From Lachnospiraceae bacterium UBA3850 (GTDB taxonomy: Bacteria > Bacillota > Clostridia > Lachnospirales > Lachnospiraceae), in the NCBI GenBank assembly GCA_002392655.1, contig DGHK01000018.1, positions 13,398-55,386 on the forward strand: a stretch of 41,989 nt of DNA, read 5' to 3'. This document shows positions 19,703-27,762 of this stretch, piece after piece (the first letter of the stretch is position 1; every line of letters starts with the position of its first letter). The position numbers and the translations under genes are program-made. The notes under the pieces are model-generated. The model had not been told where the DNA came from. It searched no databases and worked only from the letters and a program-made list of their open reading frames with translations.

Positions 19703-20761
19703 ATGGAAAAAAAATATTTGAAGAAAATGATATATACAGCGCTTTTTATCATGTTGGCTGTCACTGCTGTGCTGATCATCTTCCTTAAAACAAGAAAGAC
19801 TCCTGAAGGTACAAAAGAATCAAAAAAAACACAGGAAATTGAGAGAACAGAGGAATCTGAAGGGGTGAAGGATCCGCGCGAGTATGCCGAAAGATACAGG
19901 AAAACTGTTGAATCTCAGAGGTACATCATCCACGCACTTGGCGGCATGAACGGCACCGATAATTATATAAACAGTATCGACCCTCTCAGGCTTATCTATG
20001 CTGAAGGCTACAGGCTTTTTGAGGCTGATGTATCCTTTACCTCCGACGGACGGCTGGTCCTGGCACACAGCGGTCAGAACAATGTATGGTCACAGAGTGA
20101 CTGGAAGGACCGTCTGGGGCAGGACTATCCTTTTGATGATGCATCTGATGGCGATACGACCGAGACTGACAAGCATCTCTGTGACTATGATACTTTTATG
20201 AACTTTAAGATACAGAGAAAATACAAGGCCACAAGCTTCAAGGAGCTTGTATCCTTTATGGCTGAGCATACAGATATGTTCGTGATGATAGACGGTGGCG
20301 AAAGAAGCTACGAGGACACCAAAACCTTCTACTCTGCTGTTTTAAATGAAACACGTGAGGTTGTAAGTGAGCTTTCTGCAGAATCCACAGTTGATGAAGA
20401 AAACAAGATGCTGGACGATGTCCTCAGCCGTATGGTCGTGGGCGGACAGACTATAGAGATGTTAAATGCAGTTAAGGAGGTTTATGATTTTCCTCTCATT
20501 AACTTTTACTATAACAGCGATGAAAAACGCGAAGGAGAATTATGTAAACCTATTGACTTCATCCACTACTGTGATGCAAATGGCGTCAGCAGCTTCAGTG
20601 TTGCCAAGGAGGTTTATGATCAGCAGACCGCAGAAGCACTTGAAAAAAGCACTCTTATGAGCTTTGTTTTTACGGTTAATGATCCTGCCGAGGAAGCAAG
20701 GATCAAAGCATATGGTGCTGACATAATCGGAACTGACTACCTGTGGGATGAGCCGGAATAA
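19703..20761 (+). CDS. Membrane-anchored GDPD-like phosphodiesterase
   Basis: A 352-residue protein if started at ATG 19703; TTG 19679 and ATG 19694 are in-frame alternatives, none with a clear ribosome site. An N-terminal membrane segment (about residues 9-28) is followed by a charged K/E-rich linker and then an extracytoplasmic domain like glycerophosphodiester phosphodiesterases: IHALGGMNGTDNYINS, EADVSFTSDGRLVLAHS (the family's E-x-D ... T-x-DG ... H block) and GADIIGTDYL at the end of the TIM barrel. The usual HRG becomes HALGG and the usual HD becomes HS, so substrate or metal binding may differ. It is the first gene of a possible unit with the GTPase 51 nt downstream. Confidence 0.75.
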   Translation: MEKKYLKKMIYTALFIMLAVTAVLIIFLKTRKTPEGTKESKKTQEIERTEESEGVKDPREYAERYRKTVESQRYIIHALGGMNGTDNYINSIDPLRLIYAEGYRLFEADVSFTSDGRLVLAHSGQNNVWSQSDWKDRLGQDYPFDDASDGDTTETDKHLCDYDTFMNFKIQRKYKATSFKELVSFMAEHTDMFVMIDGGERSYEDTKTFYSAVLNETREVVSELSAESTVDEENKMLDDVLSRMVVGGQTIEMLNAVKEVYDFPLINFYYNSDEKREGELCKPIDFIHYCDANGVSSFSVAKEVYDQQTAEALEKSTLMSFVFTVNDPAEEARIKAYGADIIGTDYLWDEPE

Positions 20762-20812
20762 ACTCGAACAGATATGATTACTAATACATAAAAAACGGAG
20801 ACGCATAACCAC

Positions 20813-21790
20813 ATGACTCGAGTAGACCTGATTACCGGATTTTTAGGATCCGGCAAAACAACATTTATAAAAGAATATGCAACCTATCTTGTAGAGCTGG
20901 GACTGAAAACCGCTATTATAGTTAATGATTACGGTGCAATTAATGTAGATCGTATGCTTCTTGGTGATACACTTTCGGCTAGCTGCCATCTGGAGATGGT
21001 AATCGGCGGAGATGCCGACTGCACCAGACGAAGACTCAAAACGAAGCTGATAACCGTAGCTATGGCCGGCTACGATCACGTTATAGTTGAACCCTCGGGC
21101 ATCTTCGACGTAGAAGAATTCTATGATCTGCTGTATGAGGAGCCCCTCGAGAGATGGTACAGCATGGGAAGCGTAATAACCATCATGGAGGATGGTGTCG
21201 GGGAGGAGCTTACCGGCGAAGCCGAGTATATATTTACCTCACAGATTGCCAAGGCCGGAATTGTTATAGTCAGCAAGCCGAAGTATACCGACGAAGAGCT
21301 CTCCAACCCGGATATCCTGCGTGGTATAAAGGAAAAGGAACTTCTCTATATAAACAGCCGCCTTGAAAAGTATGGCTGCAGCAGGCGACTGAATGATCTC
21401 TACTACTGGAGGATGGGACAAATAAGCAAACCTGATTTTGAAAGGATTAAGCAGAGCAGCTACCACAGCGACGCCATACCACGATACAACGCTGGCGGTT
21501 CATCCTTCGAATCAACCTTCTTCTTTCATCCTGATTTAAGCATGTCTGATATCGAAGAAACAGTAAGATACATCTTCGATGATCCGGATACAGGAAATAT
21601 CATCCGACTAAAGGGTTTTATCAAAAACAAAGACGACGAATGGTTCGAAATAAATGCCACAAAAAATACGATTAATATATGCCCTATCTCTCTCGGACAG
21701 GAACTCTTCATTGTTATCGGAGAAGGGTTGAATCACGAAAAAATCCGTTATATACTTAAGTCAGATGAGAAAATCGTCGGTACTGATTGA
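20813..21790 (+). CDS. G3E (CobW/YjiA-like) P-loop GTPase lacking the CxCC metal motif
   Basis: A 325-residue protein of the COG0523/CobW family, GTPases that deliver or insert metals. It has Walker A GFLGSGKTTF (about residues 9-18), VNDYGAINVDR (switch/Walker B region) and IVEPSG. Two family marks are changed. The GCxCC metal-binding motif expected shortly after the switch region is replaced by GGDADC, leaving one cysteine, and the NKxD base-recognition motif reads SKPK. The C-terminal ~100 residues are a CobW_C-like domain. This suggests a divergent, possibly non-metallochaperone member. The start has a GGAG site about 12 nt upstream. The next gene encodes a Cys-rich small protein, a suggestive but unproven link. 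Confidence 0.82.
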   Translation: MTRVDLITGFLGSGKTTFIKEYATYLVELGLKTAIIVNDYGAINVDRMLLGDTLSASCHLEMVIGGDADCTRRRLKTKLITVAMAGYDHVIVEPSGIFDVEEFYDLLYEEPLERWYSMGSVITIMEDGVGEELTGEAEYIFTSQIAKAGIVIVSKPKYTDEELSNPDILRGIKEKELLYINSRLEKYGCSRRLNDLYYWRMGQISKPDFERIKQSSYHSDAIPRYNAGGSSFESTFFFHPDLSMSDIEETVRYIFDDPDTGNIIRLKGFIKNKDDEWFEINATKNTINICPISLGQELFIVIGEGLNHEKIRYILKSDEKIVGTD

Positions 21791-21837
21791 TGGGGTGTTT
21801 TAAGAATCAGTATCTGATTAGTGAAAAGGAGAAGGGT

Positions 21838-22029
21838 ATGAAAAAAATCAAGAGAAATGCGGCTCAGTGCCGTAAATGCGGAGACATCATCGAATCTAAA
21901 TCCAGAACTCAGGTAGTCAAATGCTCATGCGGTGCCATCTTTATAGAAGGCGGAAAACATTATCTGAAAAGAGGCTTCAAGGATAGCAAGGACGACCTTA
22001 TTGAGCTCGCCGAATACGAAGAGGTATGA
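21838..22029 (+). CDS. Small zinc-ribbon-like protein
   Basis: A 63-residue protein. ATG 21838 follows AAGGAGAAGGGT, an excellent ribosome site; an in-frame ATG upstream at 21787 overlaps the previous gene's stop and has none. The sequence has QCRKCGDIIESKS and KCSCGAIFIEGG, four cysteines as two CxC/CxxC pairs, so it should bind one zinc ion. The block GGKHYLKRGFKD resembles a short domain common in Firmicutes (DUF7695-like; from memory). No function is known. It follows the G3E GTPase by 47 nt. Confidence 0.7.
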   Translation: MKKIKRNAAQCRKCGDIIESKSRTQVVKCSCGAIFIEGGKHYLKRGFKDSKDDLIELAEYEEV

Positions 22030-22054
22030 AGTCTGAGCTTCTTATATAAGCTTC

Positions 22055-22303
22055 TTATGCCGACTCCACAAACCACTTCTTTCCATCTTCATAATAGAGA
22101 TGTTTTTCATTTCCATCAATAATACATGTAAATCGTATTCCACGGCCGCCTGCCCTGAGACAGGCGGCTCTTCTTACATCTGTTATCCTGTTAATCTCAT
22201 ATGTTACTCCATCGATCCATATGATTGATTTCGGTATCACTTCACCCGATGCAGTAAACTCTGCATTTACATTTACATAGACTTTATATTGATTATATCC
22301 CAT
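22055..22303 (-). CDS. Small conserved protein (often near DNA-repair polymerase loci)
   Basis: An 82-residue beta-rich protein: YKVYVNVNAEFTASGEVIPK, IDGVTYEINRITDVRRAA, GGRGIRFTCIIDGNEKHLYY, KKWFVES. I recall homologues beside Y-family polymerase (UmuC/DinB) genes in Clostridia, but none is seen here, so any SOS link is inference from memory. It is divergent from the S24 repressor, with a 174-nt shared region. ATG 22303 is about 12 nt from a GGAGGTGA site, a wide spacing; no better in-frame start exists. Confidence 0.65.
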   Translation of the reverse strand: MGYNQYKVYVNVNAEFTASGEVIPKSIIWIDGVTYEINRITDVRRAACLRAGGRGIRFTCIIDGNEKHLYYEDGKKWFVESA

Positions 22304-22342
22304 AACACTACGTCACCTCCATATAATTAACCTCTTGCATAC

Positions 22343-22371
22343 AATATAATTCTATTCTTATTGGATTTCAA
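22343..22371 (-). promoter_or_regulatory. Promoter of the small conserved protein
   Basis: TTGAAA (22371-22366), a 17-nt spacer and TATATT (22348-22343) on the minus strand, about 40 nt before the start codon. Confidence 0.65.
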
Positions 22372-22413
22372 CAGCAATTTCTTGCCTATTTTCTAATATC
22401 ATGGGATTATCGA

Positions 22414-22456
22414 TTGATTTCAGACTTCAAATGATATATACTCTACTTATGAAGTC
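22414..22456 (+). promoter_or_regulatory. Repressor promoter with overlapping inverted-repeat operator
   Basis: TTGATT (22414-22419), a 17-nt spacer and TATACT (22437-22442) form the promoter of the S24-type repressor. GACTTCA (22423-22429) and TGAAGTC (22450-22456) are perfect inverted 7-mers that flank the -10 with a 20-nt spacing. That placement suits an autoregulatory operator for a dimeric HTH protein, here inferred to be the downstream repressor. Confidence 0.55.
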
Positions 22457-22477
22457 ATACCGGATAAGGAGATTTTT

Positions 22478-23179
22478 ATGTACGATATAAATACAAAGCT
22501 TGCGTCTATCAGAAGAAGTGCTCATATGTCGCAGCACGAGGTAGCTGAGAAACTTACAGCCATGGGAATCGAGACAAAGAATAAGTCTATCTCTGCCTGG
22601 GAAAAAGGAGTTGCTACACCAAACGCTGTTCAGCTTCTTGCACTCTGCCAGATCTACGGAATAATTGATATCTACGGAACCTTTATTGAAAACAGCGAGG
22701 ATAAGCTTCTGTCCGGACTGAATGAACAAGGTAAGGAGAAGGTCAGGGAATATGCAGACCTACTGAGGGAAAGTAGAAAGTATAATCTGAAGATTAAAAC
22801 TTCAAATGTTATCGAGTTCCATCGCACTCTTCCGCTTTATGAGCTTCCTGTATCAGCCGGTACAGGAGAATTTCTTGATAATTCTTACTATGAGATGATC
22901 GAAGTTCCACAGAGTGTGCCGGGAAGTGCTGATTTTGCACTGAGGATACATGGAGACAGTATGACTCCTAAATATCTGGATGGACAGATAGTATGGATAA
23001 GAAAAACCACTCAGCTATCTAACGGAGATATCGGAATCTTCTATCTGGACGGACAGGCATACTGCAAGAAACTGGATATAACAGATGGCAAACTACGCCT
23101 TATATCCCTCAACAAAAACTACGAACCCATTTTAGTAAATGAATCCAGCGATTTGAGAATATACGGACAAGTACTATGA
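22478..23179 (+). CDS. XRE-HTH / peptidase S24 (LexA-like) transcriptional repressor
   Basis: A 233-residue repressor. Residues 5-65 are a Cro/CI-type helix-turn-helix (MSQHEVAEKLTAMGIETKNKSISAWEKG). The C-terminal ~110 residues are a LexA/UmuD-like autopeptidase: SAGTGEF holds an Ala-Gly cleavage site, HGDSMTP the catalytic serine and AYCKKL the lysine. Such proteins self-cleave with RecA filaments or other signals and derepress targets. The ribosome site is AAGGAG, with an AT-rich spacer. It overlaps the next regulator by 4 nt (ATGA). An inverted repeat over its promoter suggests autoregulation. It is not the classical LexA, which has a winged HTH. Confidence 0.9.
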   Translation: MYDINTKLASIRRSAHMSQHEVAEKLTAMGIETKNKSISAWEKGVATPNAVQLLALCQIYGIIDIYGTFIENSEDKLLSGLNEQGKEKVREYADLLRESRKYNLKIKTSNVIEFHRTLPLYELPVSAGTGEFLDNSYYEMIEVPQSVPGSADFALRIHGDSMTPKYLDGQIVWIRKTTQLSNGDIGIFYLDGQAYCKKLDITDGKLRLISLNKNYEPILVNESSDLRIYGQVL

Positions 23180-23382
23180 TTGAAATTACATCTAATCTGA
23201 AACCTATAAGAGAACAAAGAAAAATCAGCCAGCAGGAACTGGCTGATATCTCAGGCATAAGCGTCAGAATGATCCGCTACTATGAATCTCTTGATGCTAT
23301 GCCTTCTATTATCAATGCTTATAAGCTGTCGCAGATTCTGGATGTCCCTATAAGTGAACTCTTCCCTGCAACAGACAGCTAA
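23176..23382 (+). CDS. Small XRE-family transcriptional regulator
   Basis: A 68-residue single-domain Cro/CI helix-turn-helix: LKPIREQRKISQQELADISGISVRMIRYYES covers the two recognition helices. It has no sensor domain. It overlaps the S24 repressor by 4 nt, so it is cotranslated; the pair could form a two-repressor switch as in phages, though no phage genes are nearby. It ends 8 nt from the stop codon of the convergent YesL-like gene. Confidence 0.88.
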   Translation: MIEITSNLKPIREQRKISQQELADISGISVRMIRYYESLDAMPSIINAYKLSQILDVPISELFPATDS

Positions 23383-23390
23383 TCACCACT

Positions 23391-24221
23391 CTACTCCTTC
23401 GGTCTTTCGAGCTTTGCATAGAACTTCTTAAGAAACAGAGAACATGCATATGCCGTTACCGATGTCATAATAAGAAGCCATAGGAACCATATATAAAACA
23501 TAATCTTCGGGTTTACATAATATATCATAATAGGGAATGTCCATAAAAAGAACATTCTAAACCATACCCATAGATTTGCAAGCGAAAGAATAAGAGCATT
23601 CTTAAACATATTTCCAGTGGTATTGATATATCTTGCCACAAGCGGAAACTGAAGTGGTACGGCAAATGCCATAAAGATAAACTCAAATCCCAGAACAACA
23701 AAAAGCAGCTTAGCTCCCTCATTATTATATAGAATAACATACTGATACTGCAGATACATCAGATAGAAAATAATGAGATCGATAATCCAAAGCGTCGTAG
23801 ACTGCTTGAAGTTTTCCTTAAACGCTTTAAAATACGCATCCTTTACAGGCGGCTCATCATCATCTACCATCTTGTTTGTAATAGTATAAAGAGCTGTAAA
23901 TGACGCACCTATAGTAATTATCGGCAGCGATGTAAGAATGAACAATATATTCAGATAGAACAGATCTCCGAACTTATCCATAACATTATAAAAACGTTTG
24001 GATTTTGTCAGACGCTCTCTCGGTTCTTCATTTTGCTGATATTTATCCTGAGTTCTCTCTTCTGCCTTATTTTCCTCTGTAGAATTTTCCTCTATAGGCT
24101 TCTCTTCCACTTTTGATTTTTCTTTAGTTGTATTTTTCTCGGAAGTATTCTTTTCTACTGTGCTTTGTTTCTTAGTGTCCTTTTTCTTAGTATTCTCTTC
24201 CGGTGTTTTTTTATTCTGCAT
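23391..24221 (-). CDS. DUF624 (YesL-like) membrane protein
   Basis: A 276-residue protein. The first ~75 residues are a long, repetitive K/E/T-rich stretch, low complexity and probably cytoplasmic. About five hydrophobic segments follow, starting with GDLFYLNILFILTSLPIITIGAS, the typical N-terminus of DUF624 proteins that accompany sugar ABC importers (YesL, YteU). It has its own promoter downstream of the permease terminator, so it is a separate unit. The start has AGGAGC upstream. The K/E-rich extension is unusual for the family and could be disordered or a contact region. Role unproven. Confidence 0.82.
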   Translation of the reverse strand: MQNKKTPEENTKKKDTKKQSTVEKNTSEKNTTKEKSKVEEKPIEENSTEENKAEERTQDKYQQNEEPRERLTKSKRFYNVMDKFGDLFYLNILFILTSLPIITIGASFTALYTITNKMVDDDEPPVKDAYFKAFKENFKQSTTLWIIDLIIFYLMYLQYQYVILYNNEGAKLLFVVLGFEFIFMAFAVPLQFPLVARYINTTGNMFKNALILSLANLWVWFRMFFLWTFPIMIYYVNPKIMFYIWFLWLLIMTSVTAYACSLFLKKFYAKLERPKE

Positions 24222-24252
24222 ATACTCGCTCCTAAACGAAAATCACTTCGCT

Positions 24253-24281
24253 ATTATACTGTATAAACGCTTTTATTGCAA
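24253..24281 (-). promoter_or_regulatory. Promoter of the YesL-like gene
   Basis: TTGCAA (24281-24276), a 17-nt spacer and TATAAT (24258-24253) on the minus strand, about 30 nt before the start codon. Confidence 0.7.
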
Positions 24282-24310
24282 ACACTCTGAGTATATAAAT
24301 TTCAAAATCA

Positions 24311-24344
24311 ATAAAAAAGAGGATTCCCAAAAACGGGAATCCTC
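24311..24344 (-). terminator. Terminator of the sugar-permease operon
   Basis: On the minus strand GAGGATTCCC (24344-24335) pairs with GGGAATCCTC (24328-24319) across a 6-nt loop, followed by a T-run (24318-24313). It lies 22 nt after the permease stop codon. Confidence 0.85.
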
Positions 24345-24365
24345 AAAGCATATATTGTTAATCTA

Positions 24366-25223
24366 TTAACCCTTTACTGCTCCTACTGTCATACCTGCAA
24401 CGATATTCTTAGCCATAAAGATATAAACTACGATAACCGGCAGAATTGACATAGCTATGAACATGTAAACCTGACCCATATCGAACTTCAGGAAGTCTGC
24501 TGATCTAAGAGTAGCTATAAGTATAGGCAGTGTCTTCTTACTATCTGACTTAAGTACAAGTGCTGGAGTGAAGTAGTTATTCCAGCTTGTAACGAATGAG
24601 AAGATAGCCTGTACAGCGATAGCCGGCTTCATAAGAGGAAGTGCAATCCTGTTGAATATCAGGAACTCTCCCGCACCGTCTATTCTGGCTGATTCCATAA
24701 GTTCAAGAGGTATGTTTGCCTCCATATACTGCTTCATATAGAAGAATACCGCAGGTGCTGCGATTGCAGGCACGATAAGTGGTATAAATGAATCCATAAG
24801 GTTGATTTTTCTCAGTAAGTTAATGAAACCAAGAGCTGTAACCTGTGTAGGAATCATCATGATAGCAAGTATAAATGTAAACATAAACTTCTTAAGCTTG
24901 AAGTCGTATGCATGGATTGCGAAAGCTGTCATAGTTGAGAAATATGTACTAAGACCAGCTGTACAAAGTGATACGATCAAACTGTTTAAAAGACCTCTGA
25001 TTATTGGGAGGTTACTGTTGTGGAACAGATTGTAAAGGTTCTTTCCTAAGTTACCACCCGGTAAAAGTGTAAATCCCTTATTAAGATCTGCTTTAGATCT
25101 TGTAGCATTTACAAAAAGTATATAAAACCAGAATAAGCAAAGTATTGTTACAAAGATAAGTACTACATATGCAATAATTCGTCTTGTGTGGACACCAATT
25201 CCACTAACTTTTTTCTCTTCCAT
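24366..25223 (-). CDS. Carbohydrate ABC transporter permease (MalG-type)
   Basis: A 285-residue inner-membrane permease with six hydrophobic segments. The EAA loop that docks on the ATPase is ESARIDGAGEFLIFNRIALP. An N-terminal segment and a hydrophilic ectoloop precede the five-segment BPD core. It is paired with the MalF-type permease 11 nt upstream; together they import an oligosaccharide. No ATPase gene is nearby, so a shared MsmK-type ATPase encoded elsewhere is probable. The operon ends at the terminator downstream. Confidence 0.92.
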   Translation of the reverse strand: MEEKKVSGIGVHTRRIIAYVVLIFVTILCLFWFYILFVNATRSKADLNKGFTLLPGGNLGKNLYNLFHNSNLPIIRGLLNSLIVSLCTAGLSTYFSTMTAFAIHAYDFKLKKFMFTFILAIMMIPTQVTALGFINLLRKINLMDSFIPLIVPAIAAPAVFFYMKQYMEANIPLELMESARIDGAGEFLIFNRIALPLMKPAIAVQAIFSFVTSWNNYFTPALVLKSDSKKTLPILIATLRSADFLKFDMGQVYMFIAMSILPVIVVYIFMAKNIVAGMTVGAVKG

Positions 25224-25234
25224 AGCACCCTCCT

Positions 25235-26152
25235 TTATTTATCACCTTGCTGGTTAAACTTGAATACAATAATACTCAAGATACCAGTAATTATGAACAG
25301 AATAACTGAAAGGGCACCACCCATACCATAGTTCTTACTATACAAGTGCTTATTAAGGAACATAATAAGTGTCATAGTAGTTCTAACCGGACTACCTTCA
25401 CCATTTGTAAGAATCTGAGGTACATCGAACATCTGAAGACCACCGATAAGTGATGTAATCATAACATATATAAGGATTGGTCTTAAGATAGGAAGTGTTA
25501 TCCTAAAGAATATCTGTGTTGACGTAGCACCATCAACCTCTGCTGCCTCATAATAGGATGTATCGATACCGAGCATACCTGCGAGAAGCAGAATGGTTGT
25601 ATTACCAAACCACATAAGGAAGTTCATGAATGCAACAAGCACTCTTGCACTAGTAGTATTCGAAAGGAACTTAAACGGCTTGTCAATCCAACCAAAACTC
25701 ATAAGCATTGAGTTTATAGGACCTGAATCTGAGAACAATGTAAAGAATAACATTGCAAATGCAGATGCCATAATAAGGTTTGGTAAGTAGATAATTGACT
25801 GGAAGAATGGACGACCCTTAAGTCTGAGTGAAGGATCTGAGAACCATGCAGCCAGTAAGAGTGATACAACGATCTGTGGTATGAATCCCATGATCCACAT
25901 AATCATTGTGTTTCCAAAATATTTAAAGACGTCACCGCCTGAAGAGAACAGTGACTTATAATTTTCTAATCCAATAAAGGTTGGTCCAACCTCTGTGATA
26001 CCATTTTTAAAATAATGTTCAAAGAAACTGTTGTATATAGTAGAAACCAGTGGAATAAGCTGGAAAATAATAAATACTACAACAAAAGGAATTAAGAAAA
26101 TATACCCCCAACGGTTATAGCGTACAACGTTTCCATTTTTTTTCTTATTCAT
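25235..26152 (-). CDS. Carbohydrate ABC transporter permease (MalF-type)
   Basis: A 305-residue permease with six hydrophobic segments and the EAA motif EAAEVDGATSTQIFFRITLP. It heterodimerises with the permease downstream and receives sugar from the lipoprotein encoded upstream. An unusually long stem-loop lies between the two. The ribosome site reads GGAGGTAGC before ATG 26152. The substrate cannot be read from the sequence; the nearby amylase fits maltodextrin but is in another operon. Confidence 0.92.
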   Translation of the reverse strand: MNKKKNGNVVRYNRWGYIFLIPFVVVFIIFQLIPLVSTIYNSFFEHYFKNGITEVGPTFIGLENYKSLFSSGGDVFKYFGNTMIMWIMGFIPQIVVSLLLAAWFSDPSLRLKGRPFFQSIIYLPNLIMASAFAMLFFTLFSDSGPINSMLMSFGWIDKPFKFLSNTTSARVLVAFMNFLMWFGNTTILLLAGMLGIDTSYYEAAEVDGATSTQIFFRITLPILRPILIYVMITSLIGGLQMFDVPQILTNGEGSPVRTTMTLIMFLNKHLYSKNYGMGGALSVILFIITGILSIIVFKFNQQGDK

Positions 26153-26198
26153 TCAGCTACCTCCGCTATACCTGTTTATATGATAGTGTATAAAGCTA

Positions 26199-26246
26199 AT
26201 TAAAGCGTGCCTCTCAGACTTTATGCCCAAGAAGGCACGCATTAAT
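26199..26246 (-). repeat. Intercistronic stem-loop between binding protein and permeases
   Basis: GCGTGCC (minus sense 26240-26234) pairs with GGCACGC (26211-26205) across a 22-nt loop, with AATTAA-type flanks extending the stem and TTTAATTA following. Such stems between binding protein and permease genes trim or protect mRNA so the binding protein is made in excess. It may also be a partial terminator. Confidence 0.6.
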
Positions 26247-26298
26247 TTTTTAATTTAGGCCAGTGACGGCCCACCTAAGCAATAGCATAGAATGAATC

Positions 26299-27762
26299 TT
26301 AGTATGTAAGCTCTGGGTACTTCTCTGAAACTGACTTGTAGAAGTTCTCAAGTGCAGCATCGTAAGAATCTACGTTACCTTCGAAGTAATCCTTCATAGC
26401 TGCCTGGAATGACTCATTACATCCCTGATCATACTCTGAAATGTTAGAAAGATCGATCTTCTCTGCTCCTTCACAGAACATAGCAAGAGGATTCTGTCCA
26501 CCAAGTACGTCGAATGCAAAGCTGTCATCTGTAGCTGCAGCTTCCATAGCTGGCTTGTTGTTAACGAAGTCGCTATCAGCCTTAACGATCTCTGTCATAA
26601 CATCTTCATCTGTTGTCATCTTTCTGATGATATCAGCAACGAGTGCAGGGTTATCTGTACCGTTAGCTGCACAGATCCAAGTACCACCCCAGTAGAAGCC
26701 CTGAGGACCAGTTGTTGCTCCCCAGCCGCCCTTTCCGGCGATTGACTCAGGATCATCAGCACTCATACAGAAGTTAATCAGCCAAGCTGGTCCAAAGTAG
26801 CAGAATACCTTTCCATCTGGATAGAATCCCTTGTTCCAGTCATCTGACCAAAGATCAGCTGTTCCTGTATAACCAGCATCAACCTGCTCTTTTGACATAT
26901 CAACCCACTTCTTGATGTTGTCATCAACAGTGATCTTTCCATCAACTACCCATGGTGATGAAACGTTGTTTGAGAATACACGGAATGAATCATTAGCTGT
27001 AGCTGTGATCTTATATCCCTTCTCATTCATTGTCTTAGCTGTAGCATTGAATGTATCCCAATCCTTAACAGCATCCTGAACCTTCTCTGGCTCGTCAGAA
27101 CCAAGAACTTCCTTAGCAGCCTCTCTGTTGTAGATAAGAACTCCAGGACATCCCTGCCATGAAACACCCTTAAGGTTTCCATCCTTATCAGTAACAACGT
27201 CCTTTGTGTACTGATACTGATTAGCAAGTTCCTTGTCAACATCGATACCAAGATCAGCAACAGGCATAGCAAGTGGAGTATTTACATACTTAAGTGCATA
27301 GTCAGCCTCTACAAGGAAGATATCAACCTTCTCATCATCTGCTGCATCGCCGTTGTCCGGAAGAACTGCATCAAGGTTGTTCTGATAAGCGTTGTCATCT
27401 GAAGGAGTTACAGTAAACTTAACTTCGATGTCGCCGATCTTTCCACCTGCTGTAGCATCGTCAGGATCGTTAGCCTCAAATCCTGGATAGTGATCCTTAA
27501 GTCTGTTAGCGAACTCGTCGTTCCAGCACTGAATGTTGAGAACCTTACCATCGTTAGAGAAATCAGGAGCTTCTGTCTCAACTGCTTCTGTCTCTGAAGC
27601 GTCATCTGTAGCTTCCTCTGTGCTCTCTGCCTCTGTAGTAGCCTCTGTTGTTGCTTCTGCTGTTGTTGTTTCTTCCTCTTCTTTCTTGTCACCACATGCT
27701 ACAAGTGAAAGACCCATAGCGAGTGCAAGTGAAAGAGCCATTGCCTTTTTGAACTTTTTCAC
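26299..27762 (-). CDS. Extracellular sugar-binding lipoprotein (family 1 solute-binding protein)
   Basis: A 487-residue binding protein. The start is GTG 27762 with AAGGAGG 8 nt upstream. The signal peptide ends at the lipobox LVAC (cysteine near residue 23), so it is lipid-anchored outside the membrane. A Thr/Glu/Ala low-complexity tether (about 30-70) precedes the type-2 periplasmic-binding fold, which includes LNIQCWNDEFANRL and WSDDWNKGFYPDGK. Its repeated codons (gcttctgtagt-like on the other strand) are an internal low-complexity stretch, not a tandem array. It delivers sugar to the permeases downstream. A ~200-nt leader precedes it. Confidence 0.93.
   Translation of the reverse strand: MKKFKKAMALSLALAMGLSLVACGDKKEEEETTTAEATTEATTEAESTEEATDDASETEAVETEAPDFSNDGKVLNIQCWNDEFANRLKDHYPGFEANDPDDATAGGKIGDIEVKFTVTPSDDNAYQNNLDAVLPDNGDAADDEKVDIFLVEADYALKYVNTPLAMPVADLGIDVDKELANQYQYTKDVVTDKDGNLKGVSWQGCPGVLIYNREAAKEVLGSDEPEKVQDAVKDWDTFNATAKTMNEKGYKITATANDSFRVFSNNVSSPWVVDGKITVDDNIKKWVDMSKEQVDAGYTGTADLWSDDWNKGFYPDGKVFCYFGPAWLINFCMSADDPESIAGKGGWGATTGPQGFYWGGTWICAANGTDNPALVADIIRKMTTDEDVMTEIVKADSDFVNNKPAMEAAATDDSFAFDVLGGQNPLAMFCEGAEKIDLSNISEYDQGCNESFQAAMKDYFEGNVDSYDAALENFYKSVSEKYPELTY

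Noticed and set aside
22055..23382. Prophage remnant suggested by S24 repressor and XRE pair
   Set aside because: No integrase, terminase, structural genes or att-like repeats flank them; surrounding genes are ordinary chromosome.
26299..27762. ATG instead of GTG as start of the binding protein
   Set aside because: No ATG lies in a sensible position; GTG 27762 has AAGGAGG 8 nt upstream and gives a complete lipoprotein signal.
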